NCBI GenBank assembly: GCA_015063325.1
Contig: SVUK01000017.1
Location: forward strand, 310,001-374,000
From: Oscillospiraceae bacterium
Lineage (GTDB): Bacteria > Bacillota > Clostridia > Oscillospirales > CAG-272
Length of the DNA: 64,000 nt
Reading direction: 5' to 3'
The notes beneath the pieces were generated by a model. It was given only the letters and a program-made list of their open reading frames with translations, had not been told where the DNA came from and searched no databases. The position numbers and the translations under genes are program-made. Shown here in pieces: positions 50,401-60,729 of the stretch. Within the stretch, counting starts at the first letter, position 1, and each line of letters opens with the position of its first letter.

Positions 50401-50553
50401 GAACTGATCGAAGAGGTTTGCGAAAAAGTCGTAGAGATTTCCGAGGAGATTCTATCGGGGCGCGCCGAAAAAACAGAATCCGAAAATGCCTGCCGGTATT
50501 GCATTGTCCGGGAAAATTGCAACCGGGTAGAAAAAGCAACCTTCAAAAAATAA
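47473..50553 (+). CDS. addB: ATP-dependent helicase/deoxyribonuclease subunit AddB
   Basis: LNLICGPSGSGKSAQI; C-terminal PD-(D/E)XK FVRIIDYKTGSTGFSL and Fe-S cysteines CPYSYYCQY, CRYCIVRENC; TTG start; followed by addA. Confidence 0.95.
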   Translation: MLNLICGPSGSGKSAQITDWIRRDVENQKRCYLLLPEQQAYISERDLPKKLPENAGLYFKIVNFSGLCEDVFQKFGGSADLSPDQTGRAVLMWETLRSLSGVLKRYAKSAKSDTALTETMLATIEDLQNNGIGSEKLEGIAADLPQNAQLSEKLYDLSLVSATYSMLVEQRFGKSLPDRFFQLAKTLEQHDYFSGANLYIDSFTSFTAPEYAVLTELIRQCSSVTIGLCLDSFQAPSVQFHCVNETAKRLIKCANKADSPIKRIILTNEENCRPQALRLLERDLWNFGITKKTKDPIPKKDVDCISLLACSNLYEESEAAALNILELVQNGMHYGDIAVFVRDPEQYRGILDAALERHGIPVFFSERTNLAAKPLARLVLSALRAVNGNYRMQDVISLVKTGLCGVTEREASLFEEYCETWRISGKRFLDNVWNMNPDGLEAKERMDGMSERAAEILETANRVRKTVILPLQLLQADLRGSKQLPDRCRAVYDYLCHIDLAKKLSALAEKELALGQVREAGESVRLYDLVKDSLVLLCRLLPESTATAEELQTLLEIVFSHSDLGSVPGVHDCVLIGSAATARAEGVRAAFLLGLTEGDFPKSVQKSGILSGAEQKVLQKYGLDLGTDADQQFSQELFYVYRAVTKPLEKLFLSYPMIASGGETKTPSQAFRRVCFLTDRKPELFHLPRFSQHFAENAEKSNEKYHVSPWKNETELYLSKTKINTFVKCPYSYYCQYVLNLRDKKESLPSRKDDGTFIHYLFEKFLSRMAENGNAGFPTEKAEVEKIVGELVLDYLHTVCPIPLSEMNARLLHLFSRLQSISVAMLMDMISEIKSGNFKPKLFEAKIGKEIPALALPLSQGRVVHLSGSIDRVDLYKQEEQTFVRIIDYKTGSTGFSLKDVKSGKDMQLVFYLYAALKLDPAHFVPAGAYYLRVDQSGEQLSSFKSGFTRKELQSEGENGSKAEKGMKEMTGIEIDELIEEVCEKVVEISEEILSGRAEKTESENACRYCIVRENCNRVEKATFKK

Positions 50554-50568
50554 GAAAGGAGACCGAAT

Positions 50569-53500
50569 ATGCCAAATTTGACGCAAGCGCAAAAAGAAAA
50601 CGTCAAGCAGCCGAAATGGACAGACGCGCAAAAAACAGCAATTCAACTGCGTGATCAACTGATTTTGGTCTCCGCCGCGGCAGGTTCCGGGAAAACAGCC
50701 GTACTCACAGAGCGCGTGATTCGACGGATTTTGGATGCGAAATCGGGAGTTAAACTAACCGATCTGCTCATCGTCACCTTTACGCGCAGTGCCGCCGCCG
50801 AGCTGAAAAGCAAAATTGCAAAGGCAATCGAAAACGAAATTGCAAAAGAGGATTTAGAAAGCGCTGCAAAAGATAAATTAAGAGATCAACTTTTGCAGCT
50901 CGGAAACGCGCAAATTTCCACCATCGACTCCTTCTATCTGCAAATCGTAAGGGATCATTTTGATCAATTGGGATTGCCGGCAAACTTCCGTTTGGCGGAT
51001 GAGAACGAGTTGCGCGTCCTATCGGAAGAAATTTTGGATGACTTGATTCCGGAATACTATAACAAATATGAGATACAAAACGCGTCTTCGGAAGAAAACC
51101 CTTTCACAAAAATCCGAAACAATTTATTTGCCGACTGCGTTGACCATATTTTCGACGGCACCTCGTCCAGCAATCTGAACGACATTTTTTTGAGGTTTTA
51201 CGAAAGCTTTGCGCGCGTAAAAGGCGGTATCAATGCTTTGAGCGAATCCGCAAACCTTTTGCGCGCCGAATCGAAACTCCCCTTTTTGCAAACGCATTTC
51301 GGAAAAATCTTTCTTTCGCGGTTTAAGCCATTCCTTCTCTCCTATTGCCGGATTTTAGAGGAGGTTAAAGCGCACCACCAAACCGACCCGAAAGCCGAAC
51401 AAAAACAAGGCGGTATTCTTGCGGACGACCGCTTCCATTGCGAGTCTGCCTTAGAAGCGATTCGGGAAAAAGATTGGGAACGCCTGCAAGGCGCTCTTTC
51501 TGCATTCGTATTCCAAAGGTTCCAAAGCGTTTCCGGTAAGCCCGAATGGTCGGAGCGATATCACAACGCAAGAAATGCTTTCAGCAAGGAAATCCAAAAA
51601 TATACAGTTTTGGCAAATGCAATTACCCCGGTTGAACAAGAGAACACCTTCTTAAAAACCGCAGAATTTGCCGATTTGCTTTACCGATTCTATTCGGATT
51701 TTCAAAAGCGTTACCGCGCCGAAAAAATCAAACGCGGAGTGCAGGATTTCAACGACGTGCGCGACGCCCTGTATCAGCTGTTAAAGGATCCCAAAAACGA
51801 ATCTCTTGTTCAATCGATTCGCGATACCTACAAAGAAGTTTATATTGACGAATATCAGGACGTCGACGAAATCCAGGACGAGATTTTCGCCAAAATCGGC
51901 GGTCGGAATCGTTTTATGGTCGGCGATATCAAGCAAAGTATCTACGGCTTCCGCGGAAGCGACCCGTCCGTTTTTGCAAACTACCGGAATACCATGCCGC
52001 TTGCACCCTCTCCCGAAAGCAAAAAAGCCGATTCGGTGTGTGTATTTATGTCGGATAACTTCCGCTGCGACCGCCCGATTGTCGATCTGACAAACGCTGT
52101 CTGTCCGTTTCTTTTCTCCGCGTCTCCCGAAAGCATTCATTATTTGCCGGAGGACGACCTCAAATGTTCCAAACCACCGCTGGAAGATCGAATTTTTGAG
52201 CCGGCGCCCATCAGTATTCGCATCTTTGAAAAGCCGCCGCAAAAAAACGACAAAAACAACACCGAAAAAACCGAGGAATCCGAAAAGGCAGGGATAGCGG
52301 AACTGCACTGGGTCGCCGAGGAAATCGGACGACTTTTGCGCGAAGGCAAAAATGACAACGGATCAAATATTAAGCCAAGCGATATTGCAATTCTATCAAG
52401 AAAAAAAGATTCGCTCGCCCAATTTCAAAAGGAACTGGAAACGAACGGAATCCCCGTGGTCAACATCAGCGGCAATCCCGTTTCACGTTCGCCGCTGTTC
52501 GTCGATCTTTTCAATTTGCTGAGAATTGTGGATAACCCATACCGTGATCTTCCCCTCTCCGAGTACCTGCTTTCCGATTTCGGCGGATTTACGCTGGAGG
52601 ACATCCGTATGCTCCGCGCCGATTTCTCGATCGAAAAATCCCTCTACGACGCGATGATCAGCGCCGCAGAATCCGATCATCCGCTTTTCAAAAAGACTTC
52701 CGCATTCGTTGGCTGGTTGGAGCGATATCGCGGCATTGCCGCCGTTCAGTCAGCGGATCGTTTTCTGCGCATTCTGTATGAGGATCAATTATTCCGCCCC
52801 TATGCCTTCTCGCCTGAATTTCTAACCATTTATGAACAGGCAAGGTCTTATCAACAATCCTCTTGGTCAGGGCTATACGGCTTTTTGAACCAGCTGGATC
52901 GACTTGTGCAGGCGGATAAACTGGAAAGCGGTTTTCGCAAAACTGAAAACGCCGTCAACGCCATGACCATCCATGCTTCCAAAGGCTTGGAATTTCCGGT
53001 TGTCTTCTTGGTCGACTGCGGCAGATCCATGCAAACGGATTCCCATAAACCGCGGCTCATCTATCGCAAAGAGATCGGGTTTGCTTCCAATCTTTACGGC
53101 GAGGAAACCGAACTATCCTGCCCGTCTTTTTTGAAAACGATTGCCGATTCTGCAGTAAAAGACGCCGAAATTGAAGAGGAAGTGCGCCTGTTCTATGTTG
53201 CCGTCACACGCGCACGGGAAAAATTGTACATAACAGCAACCCCAACGCGTAAAATGGAAAGCTTCATTGCAGAAGCCTCCCTCATTCGCAAGAACGATCG
53301 CTATTCAATCCTATCCGCAAAAAGCTATATCGACTGGATCTACGGCGCACTTTATCGTTCAAGCGCGGCGCTTGGAAATTTCGATCTTCAAACGGTTCCC
53401 TTTTCACTTTCTGCACCGGAAGATGCCCCTTCTGCGCCGGAAGAAATGCCCGTAGAAAAAGATTATCAAAATCCTGTTTTCAAAACACCTTTTCAATCGG

Positions 53501-54291
53501 CGCAACAGGATAACCCAACCGCTGAACACTATCAAACTATTTTGGAAAGATCAAAAACGTTTGTCTATCCGCTGGACGCTCTGCAAGGTATCCCAACGAA
53601 AGCCGCCGCCTCCAAACTGCAAAAAAATCTTTTGGACGTTTTGAAGGGCGAGGACGAGCAAAAGGCGATTGCAGAACGCTTAAAACTGATGAACGATGGG
53701 CAACTGAGCTTTCAGGGACTGTTGGATGCGCGCAAAAAGCCGACAGCGGCAGAAATCGGTTCGGCAACCCATGCATTTTTAGCGCTCTGCAATTTTGAAA
53801 ATCTTTCCGCCGCAGGCGCCGAAGAGGAGCTTAAGCGTCTGCACGAGCAAAAATTCATTTCCGAAGAAACGGCAAAAATTGTCAATCTGCACGCAATCAA
53901 ACGCTTTGCGGAAAGCGAGCTGATAAAAAAGATTCAAACTGCAAAAGAGGTCTACCGCGAGCAGCAGTTTTCCCTGTTTGTTCCGCTGGAGGAACTGACG
54001 CAAAACCGCGAACTTGCCAATGCCCTTGCCGGGCAGGAATTGTTCGTGCAGGGTTCCATCGATCTGCTTCTCGTCGGCGAGGATGGTCGGATCGAACTAT
54101 ACGACTACAAAACCGACCATATCACCGATGAAGAACAGAATAACCCTGCTCTGCTGAAAAAACACCTGCAGGATCGCCACGGAAATCAGTTGGAAATCTA
54201 CGCGCGCGCCGTGGAAAAGCTTTTCGGAAAATGCCCGGACCGCATTTCGATCTTTTCGCTTTCCATCGGCAAAATTATTGAACTTTTTTGA
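50569..54291 (+). CDS. addA: ATP-dependent helicase/nuclease subunit AddA
   Basis: UvrD motifs: LVSAAAGSGKTAVLTERVIRRI, YIDEYQDVDEIQDEIF, MTIHASKGLEFPVVFL; nuclease motif IELYDYKTDHI. Confidence 0.97.
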   Translation: MPNLTQAQKENVKQPKWTDAQKTAIQLRDQLILVSAAAGSGKTAVLTERVIRRILDAKSGVKLTDLLIVTFTRSAAAELKSKIAKAIENEIAKEDLESAAKDKLRDQLLQLGNAQISTIDSFYLQIVRDHFDQLGLPANFRLADENELRVLSEEILDDLIPEYYNKYEIQNASSEENPFTKIRNNLFADCVDHIFDGTSSSNLNDIFLRFYESFARVKGGINALSESANLLRAESKLPFLQTHFGKIFLSRFKPFLLSYCRILEEVKAHHQTDPKAEQKQGGILADDRFHCESALEAIREKDWERLQGALSAFVFQRFQSVSGKPEWSERYHNARNAFSKEIQKYTVLANAITPVEQENTFLKTAEFADLLYRFYSDFQKRYRAEKIKRGVQDFNDVRDALYQLLKDPKNESLVQSIRDTYKEVYIDEYQDVDEIQDEIFAKIGGRNRFMVGDIKQSIYGFRGSDPSVFANYRNTMPLAPSPESKKADSVCVFMSDNFRCDRPIVDLTNAVCPFLFSASPESIHYLPEDDLKCSKPPLEDRIFEPAPISIRIFEKPPQKNDKNNTEKTEESEKAGIAELHWVAEEIGRLLREGKNDNGSNIKPSDIAILSRKKDSLAQFQKELETNGIPVVNISGNPVSRSPLFVDLFNLLRIVDNPYRDLPLSEYLLSDFGGFTLEDIRMLRADFSIEKSLYDAMISAAESDHPLFKKTSAFVGWLERYRGIAAVQSADRFLRILYEDQLFRPYAFSPEFLTIYEQARSYQQSSWSGLYGFLNQLDRLVQADKLESGFRKTENAVNAMTIHASKGLEFPVVFLVDCGRSMQTDSHKPRLIYRKEIGFASNLYGEETELSCPSFLKTIADSAVKDAEIEEEVRLFYVAVTRAREKLYITATPTRKMESFIAEASLIRKNDRYSILSAKSYIDWIYGALYRSSAALGNFDLQTVPFSLSAPEDAPSAPEEMPVEKDYQNPVFKTPFQSAQQDNPTAEHYQTILERSKTFVYPLDALQGIPTKAAASKLQKNLLDVLKGEDEQKAIAERLKLMNDGQLSFQGLLDARKKPTAAEIGSATHAFLALCNFENLSAAGAEEELKRLHEQKFISEETAKIVNLHAIKRFAESELIKKIQTAKEVYREQQFSLFVPLEELTQNRELANALAGQELFVQGSIDLLLVGEDGRIELYDYKTDHITDEEQNNPALLKKHLQDRHGNQLEIYARAVEKLFGKCPDRISIFSLSIGKIIELF

Positions 54292-54383
54292 AATTTTTTT
54301 GCCGAAAAAGCATTTTCATATTGCTTTTTATTCCCTGTTATGCCTGTTATGTTATAATATAAAAAAAGCAGGAGGAAAAAAGA

Positions 54384-55421
54384 ATGAAACGATTGATCGC
54401 AATCTTCTTGTTTCTTGTTCTTTGCATCACGACGTCTTCGGTTCTTGCTTCAGCAGAAACCGACGATCAACCCAAAACAGAGGAGCCTATCAACATGACT
54501 GAGCTTTTTGAAGCAAAATCCTTTACATCGTCAAAAGGAACCAAAATCAACTACCGCATTTTCTTCCCCAAGGACTACAATCCGCAAAAGAAATATCCGC
54601 TGATCCTCTTTTTGCACGGGCTTGGTCAACGCGGAAGCGACAACTCGTCGCAATTAAATCTCGGAATCTGCGAGCCATTCAAGAATCCGAATTCCGAAAT
54701 CTATCAGTGCATCGTTGTCGCGCCGCAATGCCCGGGAGACGCCCTGTGGGTAGATACCAAACAAATGTGGGATGTTTACTGCGATTATGATTCCACCAAA
54801 GTTGCCGAAACGGCGCCTCTTGCCGCAATGGTCGAGCTTTTCCGTAAAACGCGCGACGAAAACGCGGTGGATGAAAACCGGGTCTACGTAACGGGAATCT
54901 CGATGGGCGGTTTCGGAACGTGGGACCTTCTCGTTCGCCATCCCCTGCTCTTTACGGCGGCAATGCCCCTTTGCGGCGGCGCCGACTACCGCAAAGCAAG
55001 CGTCGTCAAAGATATTCCCATTTGGACCTTCCACGGTCAAAAGGACGCCGTCGTTCCCTGCCGCGGAACCGAAAAAATGGTTGCCGAGCTGGAAAAAATC
55101 GGCGGAAATATCACTTATACCCCCTATCCGGAACACGGACACAACATTTGGGAAGACATTTATAAAAGAGACGACATTTTCCCGTGGCTGTTGAGCCAAA
55201 AATTCTCCGACCGCTTCCCGGATCAATACGAGGAATATAAAGAGCCGGAAAAAGAGACAGAAAAAGAACCGACCGGGCAAGAAGATCCTCAAAATCTTGT
55301 TCCCGAACCGGAAATCAAAAAATCTTCCTGCCAATCCACAGCCGAAGGCATTGCTCCTGCAATCCTGACAGCTTCCGCCGCGGCTCTCGCTCTGCGGAAA
55401 AAGAAGAAAGAAAAAGAATAA
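54384..55421 (+). CDS. Secreted prolyl oligopeptidase/dienelactone hydrolase-like alpha/beta hydrolase with C-terminal Cys-TM-Lys tail
   Basis: Signal peptide MKRLIAIFLFLVLCITTSSVLASAE; YPLILFLHGLGQRG; VTGISMGGFGTWDL; TFHGQKDAVVP; tail SSCQSTAEGIAPAILTASAAALALRKKKKEKE. Confidence 0.88.
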   Translation: MKRLIAIFLFLVLCITTSSVLASAETDDQPKTEEPINMTELFEAKSFTSSKGTKINYRIFFPKDYNPQKKYPLILFLHGLGQRGSDNSSQLNLGICEPFKNPNSEIYQCIVVAPQCPGDALWVDTKQMWDVYCDYDSTKVAETAPLAAMVELFRKTRDENAVDENRVYVTGISMGGFGTWDLLVRHPLLFTAAMPLCGGADYRKASVVKDIPIWTFHGQKDAVVPCRGTEKMVAELEKIGGNITYTPYPEHGHNIWEDIYKRDDIFPWLLSQKFSDRFPDQYEEYKEPEKETEKEPTGQEDPQNLVPEPEIKKSSCQSTAEGIAPAILTASAAALALRKKKKEKE

Positions 55422-55432
55422 AAGATAAAAGC

Positions 55433-55480
55433 AAAAAAAGAAACGATCCCGACGAAACAAAGTCGGAATCGTTTCTTTTT
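55433..55480. terminator. Bidirectional terminator between hydrolase and guaB
   Basis: AAAAGAAACGATCCCGAC...GTCGGAATCGTTTCTTTT with A/T flanks. Confidence 0.85.
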
Positions 55481-55486
55481 TGTTTT

Positions 55487-57097
<1,611 letters not shown>

Positions 57098-57131
57098 TTA
57101 AAAACGAAAGAAACAGGAGCGAACAGAATCA

Positions 57132-57851
57132 ATGTTTCAAAGGGTCATACTCCCCTTTTTCCTTGCGGTTTCCTTGCTTGCCGCAATCGCTATGTATTTT
57201 GCCGGTGAAAATAATGCCGAAAAAAAGACAACCGGAACCATCGTTCCGCCAACTATTGTCCTGGATGCCGGACACGGCGGCGAAGATGGCGGCGCAGTCA
57301 GCCAAAGTGGGATTTTGGAAAAGGAAATCAATCTCTCCATTGCCAAACGATTGGAAGCTTTGCTCACGGCAAACGGCTTCCGCGTCGTTATGACGCGTAC
57401 AGAAGATGAACTGCTTTATGATAAAAACACCGACTACCAAGGGCGTAAAAAATCGCTCGATCTTGCCGCGCGCCGAAAGATTGCAGAGGAAACGCCAAAT
57501 TGCATTTTCGTCAGCATTCATATGAATTCCTATCCCGACGCACGTTACAACGGTCTGCAAGTCTGGTATTCGCCCAATAATCCATCTTCAAAAGTCATTG
57601 CCGATACCATACAGGAAACGATTAAAACCAATTTACAACCGGAAAACGACCGCAAAACGAAAGCGGCAACCAGCGCCATTTATTTATTGCATCATCTGAC
57701 CGTTCCTTCCGTTTTGGTAGAATGCGGTTTTCTTTCCAACTCCGAGGAAGCGGAAAAACTGAATACACCGGAATATCAGGAACAGCTTGCGCTTGTTCTG
57801 TCCTTAGCTATCGGAAATGCCTGCAAAAATCCAAGCATTGCAAATCAATAA
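57132..57851 (+). CDS. cwlD: N-acetylmuramoyl-L-alanine amidase (Amidase_3), CwlD-like
   Basis: IVLDAGHGGEDGGAVSQSGILEKEINLSIAKRLEALL; FVSIHMNSYPDARYNGLQVWYSP; SVLVECGFLSN; N-terminal TM. Confidence 0.88.
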   Translation: MFQRVILPFFLAVSLLAAIAMYFAGENNAEKKTTGTIVPPTIVLDAGHGGEDGGAVSQSGILEKEINLSIAKRLEALLTANGFRVVMTRTEDELLYDKNTDYQGRKKSLDLAARRKIAEETPNCIFVSIHMNSYPDARYNGLQVWYSPNNPSSKVIADTIQETIKTNLQPENDRKTKAATSAIYLLHHLTVPSVLVECGFLSNSEEAEKLNTPEYQEQLALVLSLAIGNACKNPSIANQ

Positions 57852-57958
57852 CTTCTTTTGCCCCACTTGATTTTTTCAAAGAGGTATGATATAATCTAAA
57901 TATGAAAAATAATTCTATCAAATCGTATTTTGAATGAAAAAGGAGTTGGTCTTTCTTT

Positions 57959-59362
57959 ATGGACACGGACGGGAACATACGGAGTTTCTTATCTGCACCC
58001 TCTTCTGCGACCGGTATTGACTTGTCGCAAAACTGGCAGGGCATTTTGTGGTTAACTCTGTTGTTCGTCATCTTTGTCATTGCCGGCGGCTTTTTCGGAG
58101 CAGCCGAAAGCGGTTTTTCCGCAATGAATAAAATTCGCATCAAGGCAAAAGCAGAGGACGGAAATCGCCGCGCAAAACGCGCGCTGTATGTGGACGAGCA
58201 TTTTGAAAAAGCGCTCACCACCCTTCTCATCTCCGGCAACATTGCTCATATCGCCGCCGCCGCACTTGCAACGGTCATCGCAACGCGATTGTTCGGCGAA
58301 AGCGAAACCGTCACCGTTCTCACAACGGTAATCACAACGGTGATCGTTTTTTTGTTCAGCGAGATGATTCCAAAAAGCTTTGCAAATGACCGCAGCGAAA
58401 CCACCGCGCTCTCGCTCGGCTGGCTGGTCATTTTCTTGATGCGCTTTTTTTATCCTCTCGTTTGGTTCTTCACGCTTATTTCCAAGGGATTTTCCAAATT
58501 CATTTCTCTGTTCGTAAAAGTGGATAAAGAGCCTTCCATCACCGAGGACGAACTCTATGACATCATCGACACCATCGAGGAAGAAGGCGTTGTAAACGAG
58601 GAGCAAAGCGATCTTCTCAAATCGGCACTTGATTTTTCTGAAACCTACGCCAAAGATGTCATGACCATGCGCGCCGATATCTGCGCACTGGATTCTGCAC
58701 TATCCAACACGGAAATTCTGAAAATCATCAAAAAAACAACGCATAGCCGCCTTCCCGTTTACGAGGGTGACCTTGATCATATGATCGGCACATTGCAAAT
58801 TCGCACCTTTATACGAGAATACCGTAAAAATAATACGGTCGATCTGCGCAACCTTCTGATTCCGCCTTTCCATGTGGACCCGAACGCAAAAATCGACGAT
58901 CTTCTTTCGGTTATGCGCCAGCATAAGTGTTATCTTGCCATCGTTTCGGACGAGGAGGGGCATACGCAGGGGCTCATCACCATCGAAGACTTTTTGGAGG
59001 AGCTGGTCGGCGAAATTTGGGACGAAGATGACGTGGTGGACAAAAACTTTGTCAAACTCGGCGGCAACCGATTCCGCGTCAACCCACGTATGACGATGGG
59101 CGAAGTCTGCCATCGCATCGGCATTAAACCGCCGGATAAACGCCGCGCGGCACGCCCCCTGCTTTCCATCATTTTGGAATATTTCGGAAGAATTCCCGAG
59201 GAGGAAGAAATCTTTACCCTCGGAGAACTGGAAATCACGATTGAAGAGGTAGAAGAAAATAAGATTACTGCGGTGGATGTGCATCTTCTATCTCCCGAAA
59301 CAACACCGGACGCACCCGATAATCTCCATGCAGAAGACGAGGAAGGGGGTGCCGCAGAATGA
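57959..59362 (+). CDS. CNNM/CorC-type hemolysin-family transporter (DUF21-CBS-CorC_HlyC), copy 1
   Basis: DUF21 TMs GGFFGAAESGFSAMNKIRIKAKAEDGNRRA; CBS pair; EDFLEELVGEIWDEDD. Confidence 0.93.
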   Translation: MDTDGNIRSFLSAPSSATGIDLSQNWQGILWLTLLFVIFVIAGGFFGAAESGFSAMNKIRIKAKAEDGNRRAKRALYVDEHFEKALTTLLISGNIAHIAAAALATVIATRLFGESETVTVLTTVITTVIVFLFSEMIPKSFANDRSETTALSLGWLVIFLMRFFYPLVWFFTLISKGFSKFISLFVKVDKEPSITEDELYDIIDTIEEEGVVNEEQSDLLKSALDFSETYAKDVMTMRADICALDSALSNTEILKIIKKTTHSRLPVYEGDLDHMIGTLQIRTFIREYRKNNTVDLRNLLIPPFHVDPNAKIDDLLSVMRQHKCYLAIVSDEEGHTQGLITIEDFLEELVGEIWDEDDVVDKNFVKLGGNRFRVNPRMTMGEVCHRIGIKPPDKRRAARPLLSIILEYFGRIPEEEEIFTLGELEITIEEVEENKITAVDVHLLSPETTPDAPDNLHAEDEEGGAAE

Positions 59363-60666
59363 CCGCAGTCCCCTATCTTATTATTGCCTTGATGGTGGTT
59401 CTGTCCGCCTATTTCTCGGCGTCGGAAATCTCCTTTAATGCGGCAAACAAAATGCGGCTGAAAAAAGCGGCGGAAGGCGGCGATAAGCTTGCCGGGCTTG
59501 CTTATAAAATCAGCGAGGACTTTACCTCCGCGCTCTCGGCAATTCTCATCGGTAATAACCTCGTCAACATCGCCGCTTCCACAACGGCAACCGTTGTTGC
59601 CATGCGGCTATTGCTGGGAAAAGCGTCGGATACGATAGCTTCCCTCCTCGCAACGGTTGTAATGACCTTGATCATTCTCGTTTTCGGCGAAATTCTGCCT
59701 AAAATTTTCGGTAAAAATTATGCCGATAAAGTCGTTCGAGTCTTTGCCATTCCAACGCGCATTCTCACATTTATTCTCTATCCGGTCGTCTGGCTTGTCA
59801 TGCTGCTCATTCGACTGCTTTCCCGTATTTGGGGCAAAGATTCGGAAGACGCCCCAACCGTCACCGAGGAAGAACTTTCCTCCATCATTGACATCATCGA
59901 GGAAGAGGGCGTCATCGATGAAGAAAAAAGCGAACTGCTGCAATCCACGCTGCAATTTCGTGATACCAACATCGAGGAACTGATGACGCCGCGGATTGAT
60001 ATGCTTTCCTTTGATATCAACGCCGATCGGAAAAAGATTAACGATCTGTTGGAATCCTCGCGTTATTCGCGTATTCCCGTTTATGAAGATTCCATCGACA
60101 ATATCATCGGCGTTCTTTATCTCAATCGCTACTACCGCGCACTGATCGACCAACCGGATCCTGCAAAACTGGATTTGCGCGGCATGCTGATGCCGCCCTG
60201 CTTTTTGCATAAAACCATGAAACTTCCGGCGGCATTATCGGTTTTGCGAGAACGGAAAACACACCTCGCCATTATCGTAGACGAATTCGGAGGAACACAC
60301 GGAATCGTTACCATGGAAGATATTTTGGAAGAACTCGTCGGCGATATATGGGATGAATCCGACGAGGTCGTTTCGGAACTGACGCAGACAGGCGAACACA
60401 CCTACGAAGTTTCGGGCGATATGAATATTGACGATTTCTTCTCCGAAGTCGGATTTGAGCCAAAGGATTTTGAATGCGAATACACAACCGTTGGCGGTTG
60501 GGCAATCGAGCGGCTGGATGCTGATCCGCATGTAGGCGATTCCTTTACCGAATCGGACGAAAAAACCGAGCTTTGCGCCGTCGTTTCCGAAATGGACGAT
60601 ATGCGCGTCACCAAACTCACCGTCCTTTGCAATGAAATCCACCCCGAAGAAAAGGAAGAAGAATAA
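59359..60666 (+). CDS. CNNM/CorC-type hemolysin-family transporter, copy 2
   Basis: SAYFSASEISFNAANKMRLKKAAEGGDKLA; ELMTPRIDMLSFD; IIVDEFGGTHGIVTMEDILEELVGDIWDESDE; ATGA overlap with copy 1. Confidence 0.95.
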   Translation: MTAVPYLIIALMVVLSAYFSASEISFNAANKMRLKKAAEGGDKLAGLAYKISEDFTSALSAILIGNNLVNIAASTTATVVAMRLLLGKASDTIASLLATVVMTLIILVFGEILPKIFGKNYADKVVRVFAIPTRILTFILYPVVWLVMLLIRLLSRIWGKDSEDAPTVTEEELSSIIDIIEEEGVIDEEKSELLQSTLQFRDTNIEELMTPRIDMLSFDINADRKKINDLLESSRYSRIPVYEDSIDNIIGVLYLNRYYRALIDQPDPAKLDLRGMLMPPCFLHKTMKLPAALSVLRERKTHLAIIVDEFGGTHGIVTMEDILEELVGDIWDESDEVVSELTQTGEHTYEVSGDMNIDDFFSEVGFEPKDFECEYTTVGGWAIERLDADPHVGDSFTESDEKTELCAVVSEMDDMRVTKLTVLCNEIHPEEKEEE

Positions 60667-60676
60667 AAAAAAACAG

Positions 60677-60717
60677 AAAGCCGACCGCCTCTGCATTGCA
60701 CAGAGGCGGTCGGCTTT
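60677..60717. terminator. Bidirectional terminator
   Basis: AAAGCCGACCGCCTCTG-CATTGCA-CAGAGGCGGTCGGCTTT, perfect 17-bp arms. Confidence 0.9.
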
Positions 60718-60729
60718 TGTCTTCTTCTG

